Below, piece after piece: positions 8,443 to 16,461 of a stretch of DNA of 64,000 bases. How positions within the stretch are numbered: position 1 is the stretch's first letter; each line of letters begins with the position of its first letter. Position numbers and translations under genes: made by a program. The notes beneath the pieces were generated by a model. It was not told where the DNA came from, made no database searches, and saw nothing but the letters and a program-made list of their open reading frames with translations. Source of the DNA: Streptomyces akebiae (GTDB lineage: Bacteria; Actinomycetota; Actinomycetes; Streptomycetales; Streptomycetaceae); NCBI RefSeq assembly GCF_019599145.1, contig NZ_CP080647.1, positions 4,650,001 to 4,714,000 of the forward strand, written 5' to 3'.

Positions 8443-9908
8443 GGGTACCTCCTGCGAGTCTCTTCCTGATCCAACGCCGCCGCTTCTGCCTGCATCCTAC
8501 GCATCACGTCGCGCTCCGCCGGAGTCGTTTCGATATGCGACTTGTACACGGTGTTGTGCTCAAGGTCGGCGGCCACGGAAGCCCGCTCTGTCGTGAGCTG
8601 GAGTTCGTATGTGTACGGTTTTCCGCCGACCTCGATGGCTACGACCATGGGAATGACACGGTAGCTCGGATTCCCGCTCTTGGGCTCCGCGTACATGTTC
8701 TCGACCTCCAGTAGGCGCCCGCCCTCACCGGTACCGAAGTGCCCCTTGGCCTTTTCAAGAACGGATTCGAGCTGGGCGGTGTCCTCGACGGTGATTCTTG
8801 CCCCCACGGCATCGATGACGTCCCCGATCTCGTAATCCGGGCGGGCTTTTCGACCCTCGCTCCCCTCTGTCATTCTATTGACTTTGTCGACCAGGCCGTC
8901 TGCGGATTTCGTGCGGATGCTCAATTCGGCATCGTCGGCCTTCTCGAGGAGGCTCGTCACGTCCTCGTAGACGGCCGGCTCCACCTCGTTCTGCAGCCTC
9001 ATGCCGTAGTCCTCCAGGGCGTCACGGTCGCCGTCCTCGATGGAGGCTCCGAGGGCTCGCACCGGGTCGTCCGACTTGGCCTGCTCGACGTATGCGTTCT
9101 TGCGGGACGTCCCGTCGGGCTCGAAGTTCACCTCATGCTCCACGGGCTCGAACAGGGGTCCCCGCCCGGGATTCTCCGACCTGTACTCCTCCAAGGAACG
9201 CCCTTCCAGGGTCTCGCCCTCGGCGAGCTCCTGAATGATCTCCAGAGTCCGTGCGCCCCCGCCCTCAGGATCTTTCAGGTTCTCGATCACGTTCAGCCTG
9301 TTCGCGTCGTCCGCACCGAGCTTGGTGATCACCGAAGCCACCTCGGGATGGCGCTCGCCGAGGGCCTCTGCCACGTCGGCCAGCGGGTTATCGGACTCGT
9401 CCCCCGACTCCGGAGCGTCGGCCGCGCCCCCCTCGCCGTCCTCCGCCGACGGTGCGGCAGGCTCGTTCACATCCTCTGCCTCGGCGGTGTCCGGCGCCTC
9501 GTTCCGATCCGCGGGCTCGTCGGGCTCGTGGGTACCCTCGGCTTCGACAGCCTCGATGGACTGGGCCGACTCATCGGGCTCATCGGGCTGATCGGGCTGA
9601 TCGGGCTGATCTGCCCCTTCCGACTGCTCAGCGTCCTCGGCAACCCCGGGCGATTCCTCGCTCCCAGACGGTTCGGATTCTCGCGGATCCTCACTTCCCT
9701 CCGAGGCCTCAGGCTCTTGGACAGCCCCTTCAGCCTCCTCGGGCGCTTTGGGTGTCTCAGATGCTTCGCTCCCTTCGGGCGCTTCGAAGTCCTGAGGCTC
9801 TTCGGGCTCCGCCCACGAATCCACAGGCTCCATTGACGCGGGGACCGTCAGCGCCTCTGCGGCGAGCCCGGCGTCGTGTCCCTCCTCCGCCGCGTACAGC
9901 TCACTCAC
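8439..9908 (-). CDS. Polymorphic-toxin-like protein with C-terminal RelA/SpoT alarmone synthetase domain
   Basis: GTG at 9908 follows a GGAGTGAGGT site. The 489-aa product has an acidic, Glu/Pro/Asp/Ser-rich disordered region (residues ~1-165, including short DQPDQPD repeats), a helical middle part, and a C-terminal domain (~358-489) matching the RelA/SpoT nucleotidyltransferase fold. Visible motifs are D366-AVGAR371 (the D-x2-G-x-R motif), MYAEPKSGNPSYR with Y416 in the guanine-stacking loop, YELQLTT with the catalytic-type E435, and DLEHNTVYK (H451). Both acidic catalytic positions are kept. Long (p)ppGpp synthetases have an N-terminal hydrolase half and C-terminal TGS/ACT domains; both are absent. 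The layout is that of a toxin carrying the enzyme at its C-terminus, like Tas1 or toxSAS proteins. Product, export route and target are unknown. Confidence 0.8.
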   Translation of the reverse strand: MSELYAAEEGHDAGLAAEALTVPASMEPVDSWAEPEEPQDFEAPEGSEASETPKAPEEAEGAVQEPEASEGSEDPRESEPSGSEESPGVAEDAEQSEGADQPDQPDQPDEPDESAQSIEAVEAEGTHEPDEPADRNEAPDTAEAEDVNEPAAPSAEDGEGGAADAPESGDESDNPLADVAEALGERHPEVASVITKLGADDANRLNVIENLKDPEGGGARTLEIIQELAEGETLEGRSLEEYRSENPGRGPLFEPVEHEVNFEPDGTSRKNAYVEQAKSDDPVRALGASIEDGDRDALEDYGMRLQNEVEPAVYEDVTSLLEKADDAELSIRTKSADGLVDKVNRMTEGSEGRKARPDYEIGDVIDAVGARITVEDTAQLESVLEKAKGHFGTGEGGRLLEVENMYAEPKSGNPSYRVIPMVVAIEVGGKPYTYELQLTTERASVAADLEHNTVYKSHIETTPAERDVMRRMQAEAAALDQEETRRRYP

Positions 9909-10007
9909 CAGACCTCACTCCACGCGGGACAGAACCACCGTCCAGTCGCCGCTCGGGAGTGGAGGTGCTCGATGCGGTCGAGTTTCCCCAAGCAGGTCCA
10001 ATGGTGC

Positions 10008-10541
10008 TCACATCGCACCGCTCAAGTCGGCCACGGGGATGTTCACGGACGCCGAACCACCGGGGTTCAGCCTGAGGACGGCGTCCTCAGGCAGGCCTGG
10101 CAGGAGTTCACGGAAGGGGATCTGCCGCAGTTCTCCTGCTGAGTTCGCGGCCTGGGAAGAACTCGTGTGGATCACAATCGGTGAGACGTGCTGCACGTCA
10201 AGGCCCACGTATACAACGGCGTCCAGCAGGGCACGTCTCAGATCGGCCTCGGAGCCATAGCCGACCGCCGCCAGCTGAATGGCCGCGTCCACCGGGTCGG
10301 TGGGCTCCGCCATCCCGAGTGTGCGAGGCGAGGGACGGTAGTTGGGGTTCTTTTTGAATTCTCCGGTGAGCCGACCCTGCGAATCGACCTTCCAGGCACC
10401 AACCACGCCGTACGGCGGAACCTCCCCGTTCGGGTCGAAGTACGAATCGATGGCGTAGACCCAGCCGTCCGGCTGGGCGGCGGCCTGGGCACGGATCTCG
10501 TCGGTCACCGGAGGAATCCGCACCCCCACGCCTTCATTCAT
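10008..10541 (-). CDS. Protein resembling actinobacterial type VII secretion-associated proteins
   Basis: ATG at 10541 overlaps the end of the preceding gene by 8 bp. The 177-aa product contains a block PDGWVYAIDSYFDPNGEVPP followed by YGVVGAW, NPNYRPSP and EPTDPVDAAIQLAA. I associate this block with Streptomyces proteins annotated as type VII secretion system-associated (SseB-like region). There is no signal peptide or membrane segment. It lies between the ADP-ribosyltransferase pair and the RelA/SpoT toxin, with a 99-bp gap to the latter, the only sizeable gap in the operon. If the family call is right, it may link these toxins to export. The family name is from memory and is moderately certain. 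Confidence 0.55.
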   Translation of the reverse strand: MNEGVGVRIPPVTDEIRAQAAAQPDGWVYAIDSYFDPNGEVPPYGVVGAWKVDSQGRLTGEFKKNPNYRPSPRTLGMAEPTDPVDAAIQLAAVGYGSEADLRRALLDAVVYVGLDVQHVSPIVIHTSSSQAANSAGELRQIPFRELLPGLPEDAVLRLNPGGSASVNIPVADLSGAM

Positions 10542-10956
10542 TTCGGCTCCCCTGACGCTGCTCGTGCGCGATCCGTTGTGCGTTCACCGATACCAGCCGT
10601 GCGTGATCCGCGGGCGGTACGTCGTCGAAGATGTCCACGGTCGCCGGACGGCCGCCGCCTGCCCAGTGGTACGCCCGTCGGCCACCCCCCATCTCAAGGG
10701 CCATCCTGCTGGGATAGACATCGATGCAGGCCCCTTCGACCGCCGGCTTCAGGCCGTGCTGTTCCAGGTCTTCCCGGACCTGCGCCAAAGCCTGAAAGAG
10801 GTTCCAAGCCGTGTGACGTGACGACAGTGAGCCGCACGTGACGCGGACCGTGTAATCGGATCCCTTGAACTCGGCCAGAAGCCTGCCGGTCTTTTCCCCG
10901 TCATGTGCGACCAGAGAGATCTCCTTGTCGTACAAGACCTCAGTTGCCTCGGACAC
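10534..10956 (-). CDS. Probable immunity protein for the ADP-ribosyltransferase toxin
   Basis: Start taken as GTG 10956, because GAGGG lies 5 nt upstream. A second GTG at 10962 is possible. Longer in-frame readings run entirely inside the toxin gene and are rejected. The 140-aa product (SEATEVLYDKEISLVAHDGE...) is soluble and without recognised motifs. It overlaps the 3' end of the toxin gene by 17 bp, the usual toxin/immunity arrangement. Its sequence (FKGSDYTVRVTCGSLSSRHTAWNLFQALAQVREDLEQHG) suggests an alpha/beta fold. Assignment as immunity protein rests on position only. Confidence 0.55.
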   Translation of the reverse strand: MSEATEVLYDKEISLVAHDGEKTGRLLAEFKGSDYTVRVTCGSLSSRHTAWNLFQALAQVREDLEQHGLKPAVEGACIDVYPSRMALEMGGGRRAYHWAGGGRPATVDIFDDVPPADHARLVSVNAQRIAHEQRQGSRNE

Positions 10957-11599
10957 GCTCACCCTCGGGTATGTAGTGTGGATTCGAGATGGGTTCACCG
11001 AGCTCGCCGGTTCCGTAATCGTAAGGAGCGGCGGACTTGACGTACTCGCTGCGCACCCCGCCGGGGAAGGCAACCTCTTCCTCGTACGAGAGCGGATGGG
11101 CACCGAGCGTCTTGTTGACGTCGATCCCTCCGGGTGCGTCGATTTCGTAAGTGTACTTCCCTCCGAAATCGTCACCGATGTCCTCGCGGTACGACGTACT
11201 CACGAACGCTGACGGGTCATCCTCCCGCACGTATTGACGTAGATCTGTATTCGAGAGGTCTCGCGCTTCGAAGCCGTTGGCGAAAATCTCAGCCGGCTCG
11301 CGGTTGTCGCTCCGGTAGAGAGGTTCCTGGCCTTCGCGCCAGACGACGTCCACTCCGAGCTGGCTCAGATCAACATCTCGGTCCTTGGCCACAGCAAGGC
11401 GATCCGGTTCGGGGGGCTCTTCCGGCTCCCCCTCGTCAGACGGCCCATCACTTGAGTCGTACGGGTCGTGGGCGGCATCGATCACGGCAGGTTCAGCGGG
11501 TTCGCCGGTTTCGTCCGCCTGCCAGGACGGGGGACCGTCAGCCCCCTCGTAGGTGAGTTCCGTGGCCGAGTGAGGATCCTCGCCCTTGATCTCACTCAT
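10940..11599 (-). CDS. ADP-ribosyltransferase toxin (R-S-E class)
   Basis: The 219-aa product starts with an acidic low-complexity leader (residues ~1-68, Glu/Asp/Pro/Ser), like that of the RelA/SpoT toxin. The catalytic domain follows, with the three R-S-E motifs in order: LYRSDNREPAEIFANGF (R96), AFVSTSY (S134-T135-S136) and SYEEEVAFPGG (E173/E175, an ExE pair). This is the cholera-toxin/pierisin-like branch of NAD+-dependent ADP-ribosyltransferases. The ExE pair is usually linked to arginine modification, but nucleic-acid-modifying relatives exist, so the target is open. The start overlaps the end of the HerA-type ATPase gene by 8 bp, so synthesis of motor and toxin is probably coupled. 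A conventional signal peptide is absent. Confidence 0.8.
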   Translation of the reverse strand: MSEIKGEDPHSATELTYEGADGPPSWQADETGEPAEPAVIDAAHDPYDSSDGPSDEGEPEEPPEPDRLAVAKDRDVDLSQLGVDVVWREGQEPLYRSDNREPAEIFANGFEARDLSNTDLRQYVREDDPSAFVSTSYREDIGDDFGGKYTYEIDAPGGIDVNKTLGAHPLSYEEEVAFPGGVRSEYVKSAAPYDYGTGELGEPISNPHYIPEGERVRGN

Positions 11600-14387
11600 T
11601 CCTTGCCCCCTTGTCCTGCCCTGTCCGCGGCTTCCTGATCACTCGTTCGAAGCAGCCCAGCGCGCGCCCGAAGCGCGATCCCCACTCCTCCGACGGATCG
11701 GAGCACCCGACGATCTTTTCCAGCACGGAAGGCGTATACCGACCGTGGTAGTACTCCCGCGTCTTCGTTCCCTTCCGCGCCCTGAACCGGGGCTCACCCA
11801 CCGGACACGGATCCTCCCCGTCGAGCTGGCCGCGCATCATCGCGGCCACATGCTCGGCCAGCGCCTCCGGGGCCGTGGGCGCGCCGACGCGGCTGTGGAC
11901 CGCGCGGTCGACCGCCTGGCCGATCGCGCAGCTCAACAGACGGCGGTCATCATCGGTAGCCAGGTACGGGGCGAATGCCTCTCGCATCGCCTCCCCCGGC
12001 AACGGCGTCGTCCACCCCAGCAGATGGGCCGCCACCGCCATCTCCGCCCACAACGCGATCCGGAGCTCCGGCTGGTCCATCAGCCGCTGGGCCCTGCGCA
12101 GGTCGCGGAGGGTGCACGGTTCAGGGGTGCAGCAGGGGCCGCACGCGCGGCTGCGCTCTCCGGTGAGCGCGGCCGCCGACGCCGGCCGGATCGCCCCCGC
12201 GTCCTCACGGTCCGTCCCGTCCCGCATGCGGACCAGCAGCGGGTAGTCCATACCGTCCGTGAAGACGGCGGCTTCGCCCGGCCGCAGGGTGACCAGGTAC
12301 TCGGACTGGGCCGCCGTGATGTTCATGGTCGCGCCGACCGCCTCGCGGTCGTCCTGGGCGGGAAGGCGGTGGACCACCTTGGCGGCGGTGTTCTTGATGA
12401 CGTCCGGGAGGAGCTTGGAGGGAATCTGGTCGGCGATGACCAGGCCCTCGCCGTACGCGCGGATCTCGGCCAGCAGACCGGCGAACATCTCCACCGCGTG
12501 GGCGCTCGCGCCGCCCTCCTCCGAGCGGCGGAGCAGCCGGTGCGCCTCCTCGAAGACGCTCAAGTGCCGCAAGGGGAAGGAGAGTCGACGGGTCACGCGC
12601 TGTTCCATGCGCAGGTACTCGACGAGCCGGATGAGGATCGTGCCCATGAGGAACGACTTGTCCTTGTCGTCGCCGACGTCCTCGATCTCGAAGACGACGT
12701 TGCGGCGCAGGAGTTCACCGAAGTCGAGCGGGCGGCCCCCCTCCAGGAATCGTCCCGTCGTGCCGAGCCTCAGACTGGCCAGGCGGATCTTGATGAAGCC
12801 CTGGACGTTGTCGGCGACCTCCTTGCCGTAACCGATGTCGGTCACGACCTTCAGGGCCGTGTGCTCCAGGTCCTCAAGGGTGGGGTAGCGGGGCTCGGTG
12901 CCGGGCACGAGCGGTTCGCCGAGGGTGAGGTCCCAGCCCAGGTCCTCGTAGCAGCGGGTCAGCGCGGCACTCAGCACCTGCGGGAACGGTTCCTGCGGGT
13001 CGAAGGAGGCCAGGAACAGGGCGCGCACCATGTCGAGGTGCGTCTGGAGGGGGAAGCGCTCACCGTTCGCGAACGCCGAGGGCTCCAGGGGATTCAGGCC
13101 GGCCGGGAGGGCGTCGGGGTCGCCGGGTTTGATGACGACGACCTCGCTCGTGTCGCCGAGCCGCGCCGACATGAACCGGTACTCCGCCTTCGCCGGTTCC
13201 ACCACCAGCCACGGGATGCCCGCATGGGTAGCCGCCTCCAGCATGCCGCGCACGGTCTGCGACTTGCCGCCGCCCGTCGCCCCGCACACGAAGGTGTGCC
13301 GGTTGAGGGTGGAGCGGGTCAGTTCCAGGTCACCGACGGGGCTGCGGTTGCGGTCGAGCACCGACCCGAGCCGGACCGGGGGCGGGGTGTCGGCCGTGAC
13401 CGGACGGCCGGTGGTCTCGGGGGTGACGTCGAACTCCGGGCGCAGCGCGAACCGCACGCCCGGTATCTCCTGCGCGGGGGGCCGGGCCAGAGCTGCCAGC
13501 AGATCGGATCCGGCGTGGAAGGGGTACTCCTCGGGGGCGGGGAGAGCGCCGCCGAGCGCCGTGGGCAGGTCCCCGACCCGCCCGGTCGGCCGGAGCGCGT
13601 AGGGCAGCCCCTCCAGGTCCGCCGAAGCGCAGACCAGCGCGGCGACACGCGCCGCCTCCTGCGACGTACGGCCGCCCGCCAGCAGGCGTATCCGCCACAG
13701 TCCGGTGGCCGCCGCCCTGGCCAGGTCCTTGTGCCGTCGCTCCAACCGGGCGGCCGCGATGGCGTACTCGGGCGAGCCGTCCGCCTTGGACATCGCGCGG
13801 CGCTGTTCGTCGGCGATGTCGCCGGTGAGGTCGTCGAGTTCGTCGGCGGGCACCGGTTCGGCGAACACCATCCAGGCGAAGGGCTCCTGCCACACCGCCA
13901 GGAGGCAGTCCTCCAGGCTGGGCCGCTGACGTGCGGCGCCGCTCCCCCCGGTGTTCGGCTCCGCGTCGACGAGCAGCCCGTCGGTCACACCCGCGACGGC
14001 GCTCCAGTGCGGGAAGCCGGCGAACAGGGACGCCGCGGTTCCCGTCGGCTGGGTCAGACCGCGTGCGCCGGCGGGCAGTCGCAGCAGAGTGCTGCCGCCG
14101 TCGGCGTCGGCACGGCCGCCGAGCAGAGCGCTCCCTCCGACCATCACGTCGATGGGCCGGTCCGCCGCGCGGCGCGCCCAACCGACGAACACCGCACCAC
14201 CCGTGGGGTCTTCGGAGCGCCGTGCGTGATGCGCGGAGACCAGGGCGGCGAGCCGCTGGGCGTGCAGGTCGTCGCCGGGACCGCCTGGCCGGTCGTCCGT
14301 GAGGCGTTGGCGAGGGACCTCTCGCAGCAGGCAGGCGTCCATGTCGAGGAAACGCTGCCATGTGCCGCCGTACGGCGTGGTGTTCAT
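11592..14387 (-). CDS. HerA/VirB4-type ATPase heading the toxin operon
   Basis: ATG at 14387 gives 931 aa. The first ~350 residues are a poorly conserved region with no membrane segment. Then comes a HerA/FtsK-superfamily motor: Walker A CGATGGGKSQT near residues 364-374, the downstream block WLVVEPAKAEYR, and a Walker B-like LSVFEEAHRLL near 608-618. Sensor-type VIADQIPSKL and an AAKVVHRLPAQDDREAV segment follow, all typical of HerA/VirB4 hexameric ATPases. Such motors pump DNA or energise secretion. No NurA partner nuclease is visible, so a DNA-repair role is not supported by context. The 3' end overlaps the ADP-ribosyltransferase gene, suggesting export or deployment of the toxins. Binding to DNA rather than protein cannot be excluded. 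Confidence 0.8.
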   Translation of the reverse strand: MNTTPYGGTWQRFLDMDACLLREVPRQRLTDDRPGGPGDDLHAQRLAALVSAHHARRSEDPTGGAVFVGWARRAADRPIDVMVGGSALLGGRADADGGSTLLRLPAGARGLTQPTGTAASLFAGFPHWSAVAGVTDGLLVDAEPNTGGSGAARQRPSLEDCLLAVWQEPFAWMVFAEPVPADELDDLTGDIADEQRRAMSKADGSPEYAIAAARLERRHKDLARAAATGLWRIRLLAGGRTSQEAARVAALVCASADLEGLPYALRPTGRVGDLPTALGGALPAPEEYPFHAGSDLLAALARPPAQEIPGVRFALRPEFDVTPETTGRPVTADTPPPVRLGSVLDRNRSPVGDLELTRSTLNRHTFVCGATGGGKSQTVRGMLEAATHAGIPWLVVEPAKAEYRFMSARLGDTSEVVVIKPGDPDALPAGLNPLEPSAFANGERFPLQTHLDMVRALFLASFDPQEPFPQVLSAALTRCYEDLGWDLTLGEPLVPGTEPRYPTLEDLEHTALKVVTDIGYGKEVADNVQGFIKIRLASLRLGTTGRFLEGGRPLDFGELLRRNVVFEIEDVGDDKDKSFLMGTILIRLVEYLRMEQRVTRRLSFPLRHLSVFEEAHRLLRRSEEGGASAHAVEMFAGLLAEIRAYGEGLVIADQIPSKLLPDVIKNTAAKVVHRLPAQDDREAVGATMNITAAQSEYLVTLRPGEAAVFTDGMDYPLLVRMRDGTDREDAGAIRPASAAALTGERSRACGPCCTPEPCTLRDLRRAQRLMDQPELRIALWAEMAVAAHLLGWTTPLPGEAMREAFAPYLATDDDRRLLSCAIGQAVDRAVHSRVGAPTAPEALAEHVAAMMRGQLDGEDPCPVGEPRFRARKGTKTREYYHGRYTPSVLEKIVGCSDPSEEWGSRFGRALGCFERVIRKPRTGQDKGARNE

Positions 14388-14512
14388 GGGGTACGGCCCG
14401 CTCTCGCTCGCTGATCGGCGCGCAGCCGCGGCCGCTGTGTCCCGACCGGATACGACTGGCCCGCGCGTCCGCGATACCGGGCCGGGCTCACAGGATGCGG
14501 ACGGTCAGGTTC

Positions 14513-14590
14513 TTTGCCGCGCCGCTCCACGGCGGCACAAAAAGCAGCCCCTTTGCCGTGCCGCTCCACGGCGGCGCAAGAAGCGGCCCC
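14513..14590. repeat. Two 39-bp tandem repeats in the leader of the ATPase operon
   Basis: Units 14513-14551 and 14552-14590 match at all but four positions, and a third partial unit starts at 14591. Each carries a GCCGC/GCGGC hairpin. The position in the probable 5' leader suggests RNA-level or protein-binding control, but repeats may also be neutral. Confidence 0.7.
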
Positions 14591-14743
14591 TTCGCCGACT
14601 TCACTCCGGCAAACCGGCGGACCGCCCCAGTTGCCGGAGTTGTCAGCCAACGCGAATAAACGTGCATCATCGCTGAGTTGACCAGAATCGTGCGCAAGCA
14701 GTGCGGTTCGCAACGTCTCCCCCGTTGTCGATCTTGCGCCTAC

Positions 14744-14772
14744 ACCCTAGAGCCGGTCGGGTCCCAGGCCAA
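14744..14772 (-). promoter_or_regulatory. Candidate promoter of the ATPase-toxin operon
   Basis: On the minus strand TTGGCC (14772-14767) and TAGGGT (14749-14744) are separated by 17 bp, a good HrdB-type match. Transcription would begin near 14737. Confidence 0.4.
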
Positions 14773-15000
14773 GCCTTGCAACTGTGACTTCGTTACCGGT
14801 GGTTCCAACTGGACTCAGGGGGCGAATTCGTGCAGCATGTTTCGGCTGCGAATCAATGACTGGCTGCCGCTTCGGCGGTCACGGGGGCGAGTTCACATCA
14901 CCAGAGGCGTACGTGCTGCCGCCCTCGGGACGGTCATTTCTCAACTGTCCACATGTGGCTGCCTTTTCGGCCCACTTCCTTCCCAGGGCGGACCTCTTAC

Positions 15001-16443
15001 GTGACCCATCCCGTCGATCCGCACCAACCGGGCCGGCCGGTCGGCCCCGGCCATCCTCCCCAGGGCGACTTCCCCCACGGCTACCCTCCCCCCGGCCAGC
15101 CGCACCAGGTGCCGCCCGCGTACCAGGCTCCGGATGCACCGCCTGCCATGCCGCCGTACGGTGCCCCGGCCCAGCCCTCGCAGGCGTACGCACCGGGCCC
15201 GGCCCACCCGCCTCCTGCGCAGCCGCCCTACCAGGCGGTTCCACCCCAGCAGGCGGTTCCACCCCAGCAGTTCGCGCCGCCGCCGTATCAGCCTTCGTAT
15301 CCGCCCCCGCACGCGCACCCGCACCCGCACCCGCAGCAGCACCCGCAGCAGCCGCACTATCCGGCGCCCCCTCAAGCGCCTCAACAGCCGTACAGCACAC
15401 CGCAGATGTCACCCCAGGCACCCCAGGCACCCCACCACCCGCTGTACGCGGCTCCGCAGGCACCGCTTCCGCAGACGCCCCAGCCCGTGCACCACGCACC
15501 GCCACCGCCCCCACCACCTGTGCCCGCCCCCGTCTCCACCACCCCCGGTGCCGAGTTCCCCGCCGCCCACGCTCCGGTGGGCACCCCCGAGGTTCGCCGC
15601 GGAGCCGACTCCTCCTCCGTGACCACCCTGCTGCTCAACCTCCCCCTCTTCCTGGGCAGCCTGCTGGTGATGTTCCTGATTTCGCTGTCCATGCCGAGCG
15701 GTGTGGACGTGGCGTTCGTCGTCGCCTGGCTCGCATCGGGTGCCCTGGTGTTCAACCGGCCGACCGAACGCGGCCTGGCGAAGCTGTACTTCAAGATGCG
15801 TGAACCCCTGGGCAGCGAACTCGCCGTACTCCAGCCGATCTGGTACGAGGTCACCCAGCGGGCCGGCGTCGACGGGTCCAAGTACGACCTGTGGATGGAG
15901 GACACCGACGAGCTGAACGCCTCCGCCGCCGCGGGCCACATCGTCGGGGTCACGCGCGGCGCCATGCGCAGTCTCCCGCCCCAGCAACTGGCCGCCGTGC
16001 TCGCCCACGAGCTGGGCCATCATGTCGGCGGCCACGCGTGGGCCGGGCTGCTCGGCCACTGGTACGCCGTGCCCGCCCGGCTCGTCATGAGTGCCCTGCG
16101 GCTCGTGATCCGCGTCCTCGCCGCGATCTCCGAGATCCTCGCCGGACTGTTCGTGATCTTCCTCGGGATACTGGCCATCGCCCTGCTGTTCACCTTCCCG
16201 GCCGCGCTGGCCCTCTACGCCGTACCGTTCCTGCTCGCCTGGTCCGGGCGCCAGGGTGAGCTGCGGGCCGACCGGTTCGCGGGCCTGATCGGCTACGGTC
16301 CGCTCCTGGTATCCGTGTTCACCGCGTGGCACGCGGCGGGAGCCGACGACGACCGCCGCAAGCAGCGAACGATGGCGCGCCTCATGTCCACACATCCGCC
16401 GCTGCACAAGCGCATACGCGCGATCGAGACCTTCGTCGCCTGA
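15001..16443 (+). CDS. M48-family membrane metalloprotease with Pro/Gln-rich N-terminus
   Basis: GTG at 15001 starts a 480-aa protein; an upstream in-frame ATG at 14953 has no better ribosome site. Residues 1-190 are a Pro/Gln/His/Tyr-rich disordered tail. Two membrane segments follow near 205-250, then the catalytic HELGHH motif (near residue 336) and the third zinc ligand in GELRADRFAG (near 420), the M48 (HtpX/Ste24) arrangement. Two more hydrophobic segments lie between them. M48 proteases cleave membrane or misfolded proteins at the cytoplasmic face. The next gene starts 18 bp downstream and has a similar Pro/Gln/Tyr-rich tail, so the two probably work together. Confidence 0.85.
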   Translation: MTHPVDPHQPGRPVGPGHPPQGDFPHGYPPPGQPHQVPPAYQAPDAPPAMPPYGAPAQPSQAYAPGPAHPPPAQPPYQAVPPQQAVPPQQFAPPPYQPSYPPPHAHPHPHPQQHPQQPHYPAPPQAPQQPYSTPQMSPQAPQAPHHPLYAAPQAPLPQTPQPVHHAPPPPPPPVPAPVSTTPGAEFPAAHAPVGTPEVRRGADSSSVTTLLLNLPLFLGSLLVMFLISLSMPSGVDVAFVVAWLASGALVFNRPTERGLAKLYFKMREPLGSELAVLQPIWYEVTQRAGVDGSKYDLWMEDTDELNASAAAGHIVGVTRGAMRSLPPQQLAAVLAHELGHHVGGHAWAGLLGHWYAVPARLVMSALRLVIRVLAAISEILAGLFVIFLGILAIALLFTFPAALALYAVPFLLAWSGRQGELRADRFAGLIGYGPLLVSVFTAWHAAGADDDRRKQRTMARLMSTHPPLHKRIRAIETFVA

Positions 16444-16461
16444 CCGGCCTGGAGCCCTCCC

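Larger units (their letters stand above)
14388..15000. other. 613-bp divergent intergenic region, leader of the ATPase-toxin operon
   Basis: No gene is seen. It contains the candidate minus-strand promoter at 14744-14772, giving a leader of about 350 nt, and the 39-bp tandem repeat at 14513-14590 inside that leader. A CAACG/CGTTG inverted repeat lies at 14711-14726. Upstream control of the plus-strand M48 protease gene must also lie here; TTGACC at 14679 is a possible -35 box. Confidence 0.5.

Noticed and set aside
8439..9908. Housekeeping RelA/SpoT alarmone enzyme
   Set aside because: It lacks the N-terminal hydrolase half and the TGS/ACT region, and has a disordered acidic leader and an adjacent hydrolase gene.
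11586..14414. Long plus-strand frame opposite the HerA-type ATPase
   Set aside because: No domain or codon character; the minus strand has intact Walker motifs.
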